Shown: positions 40,673 through 53,685 of the stretch, in pieces
Position numbering within the stretch: the stretch's first letter is position 1
How the letters are laid out: every line of letters begins with the position of its first letter
Source of the DNA: Mikania micrantha
Lineage: Eukaryota; Streptophyta; Magnoliopsida; Asterales; Asteraceae
Assembly: GCA_009363875.1 (NCBI GenBank)
Contig: CM018694.1
Coordinates: 28,839,415-28,903,414, forward strand
Reading direction: 5' to 3'
Length of the DNA: 64,000 nucleotides
Notes under the pieces: generated by a model
The model's input: only the letters and a program-made list of their open reading frames with translations
Database searches by the model: none
What the model was told of the DNA's origin: nothing
Translations under genes and position numbers: made by a program

Positions 40673-42196
40673 GTGTTTGTGATTGGAGGACGTCAGGCAC
40701 GGGAGGATCCCAACATTGTTATGGGTACGTTCCTCTTGAATAATCACTATGCCTCTATGCTATTTGATACTGGTGCAGACCGGGGTTTTGTATCTAATTC
40801 ATTTTCTAAGTTGCTAAATGTTAGTCCTACTGCCTTAGAAAACCCATACACTATAGAACTAGCTGATGGCAAGTTAATTATAGTTGAACAAATCCTTAAG
40901 GGATGTATGCTTGACTTGATGGGTCAAACACTGGAAATTGATCTGATGCCTATCACTTTAGGCAGTTTTGATGTAGTTATTGGCATGGACTGGTTGTCGA
41001 AACACCAGGCTGAAATAGTATGCCATCAAAAGATCGTTCGTATACCGCTTTCACATGGAGAGACTCTGTATGTACATGGTGAGAAGAGCAGTACGCCACT
41101 GCGTCTCATATCTTGTATGAAAGCACACAAATGTCTGCGTAAAGGTCATACAGCAGTTATAGCACTTATAACTGAGAAGCCGGTAGCTGAGAAGAAGATT
41201 GAAGACATCCCAGTGGTTTGTGAATTTCCTGAAGTATTTCCAGAAGACTTACCGGGATTACCGCCTATCAGACAGGTGGAATTTCGAATCGACCTTACAC
41301 CAGATGCAGCACCGATAGCTAGGGCGCCTTATCGACTTGCACCATCTGAGATGCAAGAGTTATCTACACAACTGCAAGAGTTGTTGGATAAGGGTTTTAT
41401 ACGACCTAGTTTTTCACCGTGGGGAGCTCCAGTCTTATTTGTCAAGAAAAAGGACAGGACTTTCCGTATGTGTATCGATTATCGGGAACTTAACAAGGTT
41501 ACTATCAAAAACCGGTATCCGTTACCTAGAATTGATGATCTGTTTGATCAGTTGCAAGGTTCGAGTTACTACTCGAAGATTGATCTTAGATCTGGTTATC
41601 ATCAACTCAGAGTCCAAGACGAAGATATTCCAAAGACAGCATTCAGAACGCGCTATGGCCATTATGAGTTCTTGGTCATGCCATTTGGTTTGACAAACGC
41701 TCCAGCTGTATTCATGGATCTCATGAATCGTGTTTGTAAACCTTATCTTGATAAGTTTGTCATTTTTTTCATTGATGACATTCTCATCTATTCTCAGACT
41801 GAGGAGGAGCATACTGAACATCTTCAATTGCTGTTAGAATTACTGAAACAAGAACAATTGTACGCTAAGTTCTCAAAATGCAACTTCTGGATGCGAGAAG
41901 TTCAATTCTTGGGTCATATAGTCAATGAAAAGGGCATACATGTTGATCCAGCAAAGATTGAGGCGATTAAGAATTGGGAAGCACCAAAGACCCCTACCAA
42001 GGTACGACAATTCCTTGGTTTGGCGGGTTATTACCGACGATTCATTGAGGATTTCTCAAAGATCGCCCAACCACTTACAGCTCTTACGCACAAGGGAACG
42101 AAGTATAACTGGACGGATAAACAGGAAGCTGCATTCCAGTTATTGAAACAGAAACTTTGCAGTGCACCGATTCTGTCCTTACCGGAAGGAACATAA
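40673..42196 (+). pseudogene. Gy2 protease and reverse transcriptase
   Basis: An open frame of 507 codons: LFDTGADRGFVS (protease active site, near 40760), IGMDWLSKHQAEI, then DLPGLPPIRQVEFRID, FIRPSFSPWGAPVLFVKKKD, MCIDYRELNKVTIKN, DLRSGYHQLRV, MPFGLTNAPAVFMDLMN, the catalytic FIDDILIYS (near 41770), FLGLAGYYRRFIEDFSKIA. It stops at 42194 (TAA), directly before DFVVYCDAS of RNase H, where related elements read through. Apart from this stop the domain looks intact. Confidence 0.9.
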
Positions 42197-44059
42197 GACT
42201 TTGTGGTGTACTGTGACGCATCTGCACAGGGTTTGGGATGTGTGTTGATGCAACGTGATAAAGTGATTGCTTACGCTTCAAGGCAACTACGACCAAACGA
42301 AAAGAATTACACTACTCACGACTTGGAGTTAGGAGCAGTGGTTTCTGCTTTGAAGATTTGGAGGCATTACCTATATGGAACCAAGTGTACCATTTACACT
42401 GATCATAAGAGTTTGCAACATATCTTTGATTAGAAGGAACTCAATATGAGACAGCGACGATGGGTCGAATTATTGAACGACTACGAATGTGCAATCAAGT
42501 ATCATCCGGGAAAAGCTAATGTGGTAGCTGATGCTTTAAGCAGAAAAGATATAACATCAACAAGACGGGTTCGCGCACTTATGATGACGATACATACTGA
42601 CTTACCTGACAAGGTACGCAGTGCTCAGCTTGAAGCCTTAGAAAAGGATAACTTGGTACATGAATCCTTACGAGGGATGGAAACACAATTGGATGTCAAG
42701 CCTGATGGAATTCGTTATTTCATTAATCGACTGTGGATACCTTTGCATGGTGGTTTAAGGGAACTCGTGATGGATGAAGCACACAAGTCCAGGTATTTAG
42801 TCCATCCGGGATCAGACAAGATGTATCATGACTTAAAGGCACTGTATTGGTGGCCTCACATGAAAGCCGACATTGCTAGGTACGTTAGCAAATGTTTGAC
42901 TTGTTCAAAAGTCAAAGTTGAATATCAGAAACCATCTGGTTTACTGCAACAACCAGAAATACCTATGTGGAAATGGGAACAGATTTCGATGGATTTCATT
43001 ACTAAGCTACCCCGTACACCAAGTGGTTGTGATACAATATGGGTAATTGTCGATCGATTAACGAAATCTGCACATTTCTTAGCAATTAAGGAAACTGACA
43101 AAATGGAGAAACTGACTCGTATTTACATCAAGGAAGTGGTAGCACGACATGGCGTGCCAATTTCCATCATATCAGATCGGGATGCTCGATTCACTTCAAA
43201 CTTTTGGAAATCACTTCAAAAGTCATTGGGGACTCGTTTGGATATGAGTACCGCATATCATCCACAGACCGACAGTCAGAGTGAACGTACGATTCAAACG
43301 CTCGAGGATATGTTACGAGCTTGTGTAATTGACTTTGGCGATAGCTGGGAAAACCACTTACCGTTAGTGGAATTATCGTATAACAACAGTTATCATACAA
43401 GTATTCAAGTGGCACCGTTTGAAGCTTTATACGGTCCCAAATGTCGTTCACCAGTTTGTTGGGCTGAAATTGGTGACAGTCAGATTACAGGTCCTGAACT
43501 AGTGCACGAAACGACAGAGAAGATAGTTCAAATCCGGAACCGTATGGCAGCGGCCCGGGATCAACAGAAGAGTTACGCTGACAAACGTCGTAAGCCATTG
43601 GAATTTCAAGTAGGAGACCGAGTTCTTCTAGAGGTATCACCTTGGAAGGGTGTGATACGATTCGGCAAGCGCGTGAAGCTTAGCCCTCGCTACGTAGGAC
43701 CTTTTGAAATTCTGAAAAGGATTGGTCCGGTTGCGTATCAACTTCAATTACCGGATGAACTCAGCGGAGTTCATGATGTCTTTCATGTTTCGAACTTAAA
43801 GAAATGTCTTTCTGACGAGACATTGATTGTACCACTTGAGGAAATACAAGTGGACGAACAGTTACGACTCATTGAAGAACCAGCAGAAATCATGGACCGA
43901 GAGGTCAAACAACTCAAACAAAGCAAGATTCCGATAGTCAAAGTTCAGTGGAATCCGAGACGTGGTCCTGAATTCACATGGGAAAGGGAAGATCAAATGA
44001 TGAAGAAGTATCCTAATCTGTTCAAAACAACAACTACAAACACTATGAAGACACGTTAA
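42197..44059 (+). pseudogene. Gy2 RNase H and integrase with chromodomain-like tail
   Basis: RNase H YCDASAQGLGCVLMQ ... TDHKSLQHIFD, then TAG at 42431 (CAG expected), then KELNMRQRRWVELLNDYE and ADALSRK. Integrase from about 42770: zinc finger (HPGSDKMYHDL...CLTCSKVK), core SMDFITKLPRT, ISDRDARFTSNFW, HPQTDSQSERTIQTLEDM (D, D and E all present), SPRYVGPFEILKRIGPVAY, HDVFHVSNLKKCL, then IPIVKVQWNP and FTWEREDQMMKKYPNLF. One premature stop is the only break seen after 42203. The tail is the shortened chromodomain typical of chromoviruses. Confidence 0.9.
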
Positions 44060-44566
44060 ATTTCGGGACGAAATTTCCTTCAACAAGGGGATGACGTGAT
44101 GCTCCACACATCAACACTTCAGATTTTAAACGGTAAGCACAAACATTTTATGCAATTGGTTTTGTTACAAACATTTGTGCTACATTACATTCTATGTGCT
44201 ACATTTCATATGTTACATGTTATGGTAGTACATACATGATTAGTTTCAAACATTTGCTATGTGCGAGGATACATAGTACAAACAATTACGAACATTCATT
44301 ATGTGCAAGATTACATAGCACACTATGATCAAACACAAACAGTCACAGTTAGGTGTACTAACTGGTGTGCACGCAAACAACTATATAGAATGATCACACT
44401 TAGGTGTGATGTTACAAACATCGAACCTCGTGTGTGAGTACACACAAGCACACAGAATGATCAGACACCACACTAACACATACAATTTGAACTCACAAAG
44501 TAGTGTCCTAACTACTTCTAACAGCTAGCAATTTTCGGGACGAAAATTCCTTCAACAAGGGGATGA
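44060..44566 (+). other. Gy2 3' untranslated region with duplicated hairpin and polypurine box
   Basis: AATTTCGGGACGAAATTTCC TTCAACAAGGGGATGA is at 44058-44093, and nearly the same (ATTTTCGGGACGAAAATTCC, TTCAACAAGGGGATGA) at 44531-44566, directly before the LTR. The 440 bp between them is rich in AAACA and ACATT words. Only the second box abuts the present LTR. Confidence 0.8.
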
Positions 44567-47500
44567 TGTGACAATCCGCCATTTTCGGATTAACCCCGTT
44601 AACCGAAAGTTAACGAAATCACAAAACTCGGTGGCTGAACCTTGTAACCTAAAAGGTTCGCTGGACACTGGATTGGAAGCAGAAAGCTTATTTGGGCTGT
44701 ATAGATTGTAGGCCCAATACCACTTTTATGAGGCCCAATATCTATAAGGAACCAAGTGGCGCTCGACCCATTGTTAATTGGCCTACAACTTCCTTGTCTT
44801 CAACACACATACTCGGCCCAACGCATATCCACGGCCCACTCCAACCCTATTCGGCCCAAGTGGATTAACCCAGCCCAATGATATCCTCTTCGGCCCAATT
44901 TGTGACAATTCGATATTTTGGTTTAACTTCGTTAACCAAAAGTTAACGAAATCACAGGAAATCAAACAATATTAAATTAAAAGGATTAAATTTATACACA
45001 TGATTTTATAGAACACTTGGATTATGGGAATAAAGGTTAAATATTATCAAGAATGTCCAATTTTGACTATTAAAGTCAAAATTCGAAGTTGCTAAGTGAG
45101 TGAAATTCGAATTTCATAGCAAAAAACGGTTATGAGTCGAATTAATCATGTAAATAACTTTCATTGATGAATAGCAAACGTTCTTATCAATTACTAAACT
45201 ATTAATCATTGAATTGAAATCAATTAAACCTCACAAGGTCGAAACCGAAGTTGTACATATCAAAATCGTATACTTCGATCATAACTCACACAATTGAACC
45301 CACATAACTGTTAATCGGCAGTATTAGAAGCTATTACAAACAGCAATTTCATTCAACAAATTGCGGGGAGAGGGATTCGATTGAAGGGGCGGCCAAACCT
45401 AGGGCTTGAAGTCGATCTACAACGATCCTACATCGAAGCAAGTAAGTAATCACTCATACACCACCTAAACCAACCGATTAAGCATAACCCTATGCTAATG
45501 TGTGGTTCTAACAACGAATTGATAGAGCTCGATTACTAGGGTTCATGCCATGAACGGGTTTGGGGTTCTCTATTATAATGGGTTCAAAAATCAAATTAAA
45601 TGTTACTACTAGTTTCAGAATAGCCCGATTAAGAAGAAACCTATGTTGATTTGAATCATAACATCGAATTGTAAGAGATCAAGATCTAGGGTTTGTTATA
45701 GAAAAAGATTTGGGGTTTCTTGTGTAATCAGGGTAGTAATCGAATTTAATCACACAGATAGTTTCGTGATAATCTGTTGAACGAAATACCCATGTTAATT
45801 TCACTTAAACATATCGAATTCCGTGATTTCGAGTTTCTAGGGTTCTTGAGTCAAAACGAAATTGGGATTTTAAGCAAATGAGTTCAAAAATCGAATCAAA
45901 CCACTTCTGTATCTTCTAAAAGGGCCGATTAATGAGAACCATAGGTCAATTTCATAATATCATAACGAATTGTTAATGATCACGTTCTAGGGTTCTTAAC
46001 TTAAATGGATTTGGGGATTTTGATGAAACTGAACATAGTTTTCAAATCAAATACCACAGATAGGTTCGAAATCCCTAGTTCAATCAAAACCCTATGCTAT
46101 TTCAGATTTACATCAATGATTTAACGAATTCAAGTTAAGAAACTGGAAGTTGGGTTCGAATCCGATTGGGAGTGTAAACCCGATTAAATGGATCAATTAG
46201 ATATACACCTGTACTCGTTTGGATCCCCTGAACCAAAGCCCCATGGTTCGGGGATCGATCGTGGGCAAATCAAGGTTCAATTCGAACCAAATTGGTTTTG
46301 GTTAAGGAACAAAAGGGAACCAGGGAGTTTAAGATTAAATGAATTGATTTTGGAAGCTTGTTGCAAATGTTGAGAAGGGGCGACTGGTAGGGAGTGTGTG
46401 TTGAGTGTGGGAGGTCATGGGTTCGACCCATGCCTCACTGGTTTTGATATTTAAACCATTTTTTTAGTATTTTGGTCATAACTTCTTCGTTATAACTCTG
46501 ATTTAATCCATTCGAATTGCGTTAGAACCAGAATTCCATTATGAACATATTAGAATAATAAAATTCATATTTTAACCCGAAAACGAAATCGCGTATAATT
46601 ACGCTTATTTAAATAAAATCATAAACGATTATATGATTTTATTAAACGATTTCAAAGTTACGTGTACATACGTATGCACATTTCTAACACTCTAACATAC
46701 GTGTGTTGACACGTATGTGATTTCAAACACAAAATGACAACCCGAATAACACAACATAATTGTTTAAACACAGATTCTTCGTAGAAGATTATTTACGCGA
46801 CTGCACGTGTGTTTGATCATTCTATTGCTATCAAAGGTGCGTACACGGCCCCTTTCCTTATTTTAACTGTTTTGGGGGAGAAAACATGTGCAACAAACAT
46901 TTTAGATACATATCACTTGCATGAGTTAGCTGTTTACATTAAGTGCGAACATAGCATTACAAGTCCTTACATATTGAACCGTTTAGTTTGCCGTAGTGCA
47001 AAGCGTGGTAGTTGGAAATAGATCTATTAGGTTTGACAAACCTTACTTGGTAGATGGGATCTACGCAAGTGTTTGACTAGCCAATTCACATTACTATTAT
47101 TTGTGCTAGACAATAGTGGAAAGGCAACCAACATTCAAACAGTCAGCTTCGGTGTCGACCGCTTATGTAAATAGTACAAATGACTAGCTATCATGACTAT
47201 GCAATGTGTGATTATGTTATCTGCAAACATTTTGTTCAAACAGTTGTTTCAAACATTTGTGAATACTTAAACCTGTGTATGCACCAACCTTTGTGTTGAC
47301 TTGATTTACATGTTTTCTCAGGACGTTAAGGTACACGAGCAATCAAGCATGGGCTAGGATGTGGAGTCACATGCATATTTCAATTCTTGTGTTTTGAATT
47401 TGAACATTTGAGATTTTGATTTGTAATTTACAGTTTTCAAACCATTAAGTTTGTTATTGTTTTAAAAACGCTTCCGCAACGTTAGAACTTTGATATTACA

Positions 47501-47623
47501 GTTTTAGACCAAAGTATGTTTGAAAATCATATAGAGGTTTTCGTTATGTCTAATGATCTGAGATTCTGGTTTGTCACGTCCCAAACGGTATGATTCCGTT
47601 AGTTGAAAATTGCGGGTGTGACA
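44567..47623 (+). repeat. Gy2 right LTR, 3057 bp
   Basis: Matches the left LTR along its length with scattered single-base differences and one- to two-base indels. Same internal features: GGCCCA cluster, duplicated 5' end at 44901, T-arm-like hairpin near 46415-46440, intron-like edges 46837 and 47321. Followed by GCTGA. Confidence 0.93.
46837..47321 (+). other. Intron-like segment in Gy2 right LTR
   Basis: Copy of 23883-24367 with both edges unchanged. Confidence 0.45.
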
Positions 47624-47628
47624 GCTGA

Positions 47629-48231
47629 CAGTTTTATTATTACAAGATATAACCATGGATCCTCCGAATTATCCCGGTGTAGTTGGAGATTATGGGACCA
47701 GTATTCATGACTAATTGAATACTATAACGATAGCTATAACCATGAATTGCTCTGGATATTTCAGCATTAGGGATATACAAGAATATACCTATTTGTTTAT
47801 ATTCATAATTAATTGATTTGCAGGGTATAGTTAGGAGACTTATTATTAATATTTCTTATAATATAAATATATAGGTCTTCTCCTTCTATTTGAATTAAGT
47901 TTGCAGGTCAAAAAGGTATAAACAAACTCTCCTATAAGTCCGGGCATAGGATTCTCAACGAATTTTGATAGTGGACTAAATGGATTGAATTACCATTTGT
48001 ATGAAGAGGTCATAGGCGTATATGATATTATAGCAAAAGAGGAGGAATGGCTAAAAAGATCGTTGTTGTAATTTTATGTTATAAATAGAGGCATTGATCG
48101 GTAATAGGAGGACACTACAATCTGTATCATTAAGCTATTACACATTGTTGTACTCCCACTCACACTTAGCCTCGATCATTTGTGCTCTTTCTTTGTATTT
48201 TTATTTTATTCTTTAAATATAAACAAGGCAA
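47629..48231 (+). mobile_element. Tat-type gypsy remnant, 3' end after Gy2
   Basis: Resumes the sequence cut at 21608-21613. The 47672-47700 motif is a variant of 21566-21593. A TATA-like TATAAATAGAGG at 48082 and following TCATTAAGCTATTACACATTG-type sequence suggest an LTR promoter; the LTR start could be anywhere near 47760-47830. No partner LTR is available to set edges. Confidence 0.55.
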
Positions 48232-48478
48232 AGTGATGATTGTCACCTCTAGAGGTTTTAATGCCAACAATCCTTAGGGATTAAGGGTTTTTCCTCGTAT
48301 GAATGTCGTGTCTTCAGTTGTTTACTATCTTCCATATTTACAATATCCTTAGGGATCCTTGGGGATAATTTTCAATAAATGCATAAACAAACTTATTTTA
48401 TGATTTAAAGGAACAAAACCCTACTTAACTTATTTGCTTTTGAAAAAAAATAAACTTATTAATTTTCACCCAAAACAT
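48232..48478 (+). repeat. Non-coding module, copy 1
   Basis: TTGTCACCTCTAGAGGTTTT, AATGCCAACAATCCTTAGGG, TTTTTCCTCGTATGAAT, ATCCTTAGGGATCCTTGGGG, and at its end CTTATTAATTTTCACCC-AAAACA. The same words in the same order occur at 52562-52802. Not recognised; LTR U5 or leader debris of an old element family is the best guess. Confidence 0.65.
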
Positions 48479-48779
48479 GACCGTTGTCAGCTCCATTTAG
48501 TCCACGTTCATATGTGTTGACCTTTCTACAACCGGATTGTTAGGAATACTTGTTGGGATATGTCTGACCTACATACTTAATTCAAAAGTGAATACTACAT
48601 ATTTATACAATAACACTTTTTAATAATGAGCCTTTCATATATGCGCTGCAAAAACAAAAAGTGTAATTATAGAAATATGATCAAATATATCTGCATATGC
48701 TCAATGATTCCTAATTGAGAAATATTCATGGATATTCTTAAAAACTTTGTGTTTAACACGCACACATCCTTCTTAGAAT

Positions 48780-49372
48780 TGTCATCTCTGCCATCTCCAA
48801 CTTTCTTGACTGAATTATTCTGATTGGACAACAATTGCTTTCATACATCATGGTTGGTCTAAATGTACCCTATAGAATTTACCTTTTAATTTTTTTGGAA
48901 ACCTCTTGTCGCATAGGAAGCTTGTAGCTACTCTCTACTTGTTCCAACCTGTGTGGAAACTATGGGCTACATCGCAATTAATGTATCCGTCGCTATGGAT
49001 GAACTATCCTAGATATTAAAACTTTGTTGTTTCTGGCGCTCCTGGTCTCCAGTTTTCACATGGTTGTCCTCCTCATTGGTCCCACTAAAGTTAAAGTATA
49101 GACACTCCGTCTTTGACTTACAAGTGCGTAGGCCTTTACTCTTTGAGGCCAGTCGCCACTCTTCTAGCCTCGTATTTAGGTCATGTTTCTTCTCTGCCAA
49201 TAGCACAATATCATCCGCAAAAAGCATGCACAATGGAATGCCTAAAGAATAGACTTTGACTACTCATCTAAAATAAATGTAAAAAGGTATCGGCTCAATG
49301 TTGAACCTTGGTGTAGCCTATCTCCACCAGAAAGGACTTGTGTCTCCCATTGATGTGGGTTTTACATAATGA
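48780..49372 (-). pseudogene. LINE reverse-transcriptase fragment (RTE-like)
   Basis: Minus strand, right to left: GLHQGSTLS-YLFTFILDE (upstream of 49240, with stops), then CMLFADDIVLLAEKKHDLN (catalytic FADD near 49210), LEEWRLASKSKGLRTCKSKTECLYFNFSG, then decayed sequence to about 48800 that still resembles the region after this motif. The wording fits non-LTR retrotransposons of the RTE type in plants. 5' and 3' ends are lost. Confidence 0.8.
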
Positions 49373-50364
49373 TACTTGATATGGTTAATGTACTAGACTT
49401 GATTAAATAAAGTGTTAGTAAATTAATACATTTTTTATTAAATTTAAGCTATTAAGTCCAGCAAATAGTTGTTTTTATTCTATAGTATTTTTGAGATTTC
49501 GAGACCATTTGGCATTGCAATATTTGAAAACAAAAGTTGGTAACTATTTGGTTGATGAATATAGTTGATATGCTTGTATTAGCATGAAATAATTAACCAT
49601 AAATGAATAATTTGGGTCAAAGATGTAAAATCATACATCTTAAAGTTAATCGGTATATTTCCAAACGATAGATTTATCTACAATTTTTCCTAATTAAACA
49701 AATACAATGAACCAAATTTCATCTAAAGTCTTATTAATTAAAATTCAATAATTTTATATATTTTTAATAGTTTAATAATTTTAGAATAAAAATCACGTAC
49801 AAAGAAAATTATTCGGTACGAGATTCACCATCGTAACACTCGGATAATACCAACTATACCACTAAAATCCCCATCATTTCTCTTATGGGTGTTGACATGT
49901 GTAAGGACACATGCGTATGGAATATACAAGTAAATCATTTAAAAGATTTCTTATATCATATATGATCTTGGGATGTCATGGCAATCATTATAACGTATTT
50001 CACACTTCACCAATCATTTTCTTCTCTTCTATGTCTTGTCGTTTCCTACGTCCACCCCAACCCATTTCGTTTTCGAATTATTCAAGCATTGTATCCTTCA
50101 TCCTTGTTAAGGTATTTGGTTAATCTTGGTGCTTTTATAAAGGATTTGAGAAAAAACATAACACACTTTGTTTCTCCTAAATTCGAGTCATTAACGTATA
50201 ATGCTTGTTTTTCTAGTTGTTCTTGGATTATTTTAAAGAAAAAATGGTTCACCTACAGGTTTAAAATAGAAATCAAAATATGGTTTTTGAAAAGAAATGA
50301 AAATGGTATATATGTATATGTGTGTGTTGTGAGTCTGTATATGTATAGTACATATATAATGCTT
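49373..50364. other. AT-rich sequence without recognised feature
   Basis: No coding signal or repeat edge. Frames up to 131 codons near 49911-50373 have no domain and uneven composition. Confidence 0.5.
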
Positions 50365-50368
50365 TCTT

Positions 50369-50415
<47 letters not shown>

Positions 50416-50585
50416 GTGTGTGTGTAAGAGAGAGAGAGAGAGAGAGTGTGTGTGTTGGATGATGATCTTGTTTGCATGCATGTATCTATATGTATACATA
50501 TATGTGAATATATATATATATATATCTGTGTGTGTGTATGATTTTGTGTTGTATGTATGTATATGTATGTATGTATGTATGAGAA
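50365..50585. repeat. Compound microsatellite
   Basis: TA repeats (50372-50413), TG, GA (about 50427-50446), TG, a short unique stretch, TA again (50508-50524), TG, then GTAT/TATG repeats to 50580. Confidence 0.95.
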
Positions 50586-51078
50586 ACTCAGATGTGTTTG
50601 CTTTGCTTTTCCAAAGATTACAAAATGTAAAATAGGATATGAGAAACTCATCAACAATCTCAAGAATCCCTATGTTTGTATGAATATGATTTAGATTCCA
50701 ATAGTTTGTCTTAGAATGATAAGGAGTAGGAATTAATCTTTGAATAATGTTTGTATGTACTATGACATAACTTAAAATGTATTTCCTTAAAGGTTTTGAA
50801 TTATGACTAAAGATTTAAATAGAATAAAAAAAATAAAAAAAATTAAATTTTTGATAAATTAAAGTTCAAAATATAATACATGTAAATGCTCTAAAAATGT
50901 TTTATTTATAAGCTTGCTAAAATGATTATTTCCCAATAATAAAATTTAGAAAATAACACTCTTGTTAATATTGAATAATATTGATTTACAACAATTTTTT
51001 TATTAATTTAAAACTTTACTAAAAATATTATGCATAAAAAATTTTGAATAAATTTTAAAAATAATTTGTTATTATAAA

Positions 51079-51114
<36 letters not shown>

Positions 51115-51339
51115 ATTACTTTACTCTTATATCTTATAAGGTTTTAGAGAATAATAATATTTTCAAAATTAAAGTTTAAATTAGAAAGTATAAATCTTTA
51201 AAATAATTAAAAGAATAAAGTATGGATAATTATTTTTCTAATCTGATCAAAATATTTTTTATGTTTTTAAAACAAATTCTAGAATTTAAAACCATCAAAA
51301 ATTCTCAAAAACAAAAGAAAAACGGTTTTGAAAGACTTA
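50586..51339. other. AT-rich sequence; TA repeat at 51083-51110
   Basis: No gene signal. A 28-bp TA run is the only simple repeat. Confidence 0.6.
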
Positions 51340-51410
51340 GCCGGGTCTCAAACTTCAGACCTCTCACCCACAACCGAGGCATACTACCACATGGCTGTGG
51401 TGGGATTTTA
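51340..51410 (-). other. Possible tRNA-derived relic
   Basis: The minus strand reads GTGGTAGTATGCCTCGG ... GTGAGAGGTCTGAAGTTTGAGACCCGGC, loosely like A-box and B-box spacing of tRNA-derived repeats. No closed cloverleaf. Confidence 0.25.
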
Positions 51411-52100
51411 TTGAGAATGCCCCATTTAAATGTTCTTGAACACTTACTGGAGTTCTTCCCTAATTTCTCATAAACCCTAGCTCAAAGCTTCGATTGAATT
51501 GGACTTTTGATTGCTTGTGAGCCTGATTAACCATGGGGCTTTTGTTCCAAGGATTGAATTGAGTATAATGGAAGCATTATTACTTGAAATTGATTTCAAT
51601 CGGTTGAGTTTGACTGATCAGAAGCATGCCTATGTTCGTCATTCTGAATTCAAATTCCAGAGGGTTTTTCGAAAGGCTTTCCATGCTATTAGTTTCAGAA
51701 TGAGGTCGCAAACCTTTTGGGGAGTTTAATTTGCATATGATTGATTTTAATATAGTTTTTGAGTTACAATTTTGTTCGAACATTTCGGTTTCAAGTATGG
51801 CTCGTTTAATGTCAATTAAAAATCCAATTGATGCTTCAGTTAAGGTTTCGAACATGGTTAAATGTATACCTATAGTTAATCCAAACCTTGAAACACATTT
51901 GGGTCAATTTTGTTTAACCGGCCGGAGATGGTCTCGATCATGGATCCATTTGGGGAAGAAAAAAGGGATTCTGAATAATTTACATATTCAGTCCTCAGGT
52001 TTTCAAACTTATGCATTTCCTCTTTAAACTTTTCTTAACACTAAATAAATTTTGTTTAATTACAAACGTAGTCCCTTAACTCTCAATAGTTATTATTTGT
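51411..52100. other. Unassigned sequence with short frames
   Basis: Frames of 72-98 codons exist on both strands (51511-51729, 51731-52027, 51580-51855 minus) with no recognised motif. Less AT-rich than its surroundings, so it may be a gene or element fragment, but I cannot name it. Confidence 0.35.
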
Positions 52101-52103
52101 AAA

Positions 52104-52561
<458 letters not shown>

Positions 52562-52802
52562 TAAAAATTGTCACCTCCCGAGGTTTTATGCCGGCAATCT
52601 TAAGGGATTAACGACTTTTCCTCGTATAAATCTCGTGTGTTTGGTTGTTTTTCTATTTCATATTCTCAAATATCCTTAGGAATCCTCAGGGATATTTTTA
52701 TTGTAAAATGCATATAACTGATATTTTGATTGTAAAACACAATACCCCACTTTTCTGATTCGGTTTTGCTAAAAATTAGTCTTGTTAATTTTTACCCGAA
52801 AC
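52562..52802 (+). repeat. Non-coding module, copy 2
   Basis: ATTGTCACCTCCCGAGGTTT, ATGCCGGCAATCTTAAGGG, TTTTCCTCGTATAAAT, ATCCTTAGGAATCCTCAGGG, and TTGTTAATTTTTACCC-GAAACA match 48232-48478 in order, with many substitutions. Confidence 0.65.
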
Positions 52803-53685
52803 AATGTGTGTGTGTACAACTTGTGTATTCTTGTTATAAATTTTGATATGTTTTAACCTTTATTTGACTTATGTTTATATATTAAATTTTAATAACACTA
52901 AATTGATAAGTTTTGTTCATAATTAAATACGTATTTAGATGAATATAGTTATGAACTAAAATTTAAAATAGTCCTCAATTTTTGTTCATAACAACTTTGA
53001 CACAATTATAAGCTGAAATTTATCGTCAAAAACCCTAAATGTTACAATATGTATGTATAAGCATAAGTATATGTTAACTATTACATAGAATCATAAGAAA
53101 GAAAGTTGGTAAATTTGCATTGTGAGTAATGAACACTCGGTTGTTCATCATGCATCAAAATTTGTACATTTTATGTAGTAAGTTGTGTAAACAAAATATT
53201 TATATAAATCTGGAAATTATTGTTAAAAATTATATATTTTGATCATAAAAATGATGTCATCACTTAAATTGTTATGATAAAAGTTAGATAATTAACCATA
53301 ATTATTACAAGCTTGAAAATAAGTATTTTATGAGATAAAAATATTTTAAAAAGTAAGTTTTTATAAAAAAAAAAAATTCTAGACAGAATGTTTTTGTAAA
53401 AGTGATGAGTTTTATGTATTTTGAAAATACAAGATAAAGTAATGATAATTACAGGCTTGTATACTAGTTTGTTTGTGAATTTTACGTGTTTAAAACATCA
53501 ACCGTTCATTTATGTTAAGTAACAAAATTCGAGTCACCAATAGGTCCTTTGGATTAAATATATTTTTTAATCATTTGGATTAAATATTTTTTTAAGATGG
53601 AATATCTTTCTAAGTCTGGTAGGCTGGGTAAATAAATTACATAATAGACTTATGTATAGACTGTAATGTGTCCCTTGGGTTTTAG
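52803..53685. other. AT-rich sequence without recognised feature
   Basis: May be the inner part of the eroded Gy4 LTR, but no motif proves it. Confidence 0.4.

Larger units (their letters stand above)
21614..47623 (+). mobile_element. Gy2: Ty3-gypsy LTR retrotransposon, Tekay/Del-like, interrupted by Co-B
   Basis: Left LTR 21614-24600 plus 38437-38505 (split by Co-B) and right LTR 44567-47623. Without Co-B they are 3056 and 3057 bp. GCTGA flanks the element at 21609-21613 and 47624-47628. Internal order: primer-binding site, an extra ORF, gag, protease, reverse transcriptase, RNase H, integrase with chromodomain-like tail, two polypurine-like boxes. LTR copies differ by scattered substitutions and gag-pol has frame breaks, so it is older than Co-B. 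Confidence 0.93.

Noticed and set aside
50253..50663. 136-codon frame, minus strand, rich in Ile, Tyr, His and Thr
   Set aside because: Translation of the compound microsatellite.
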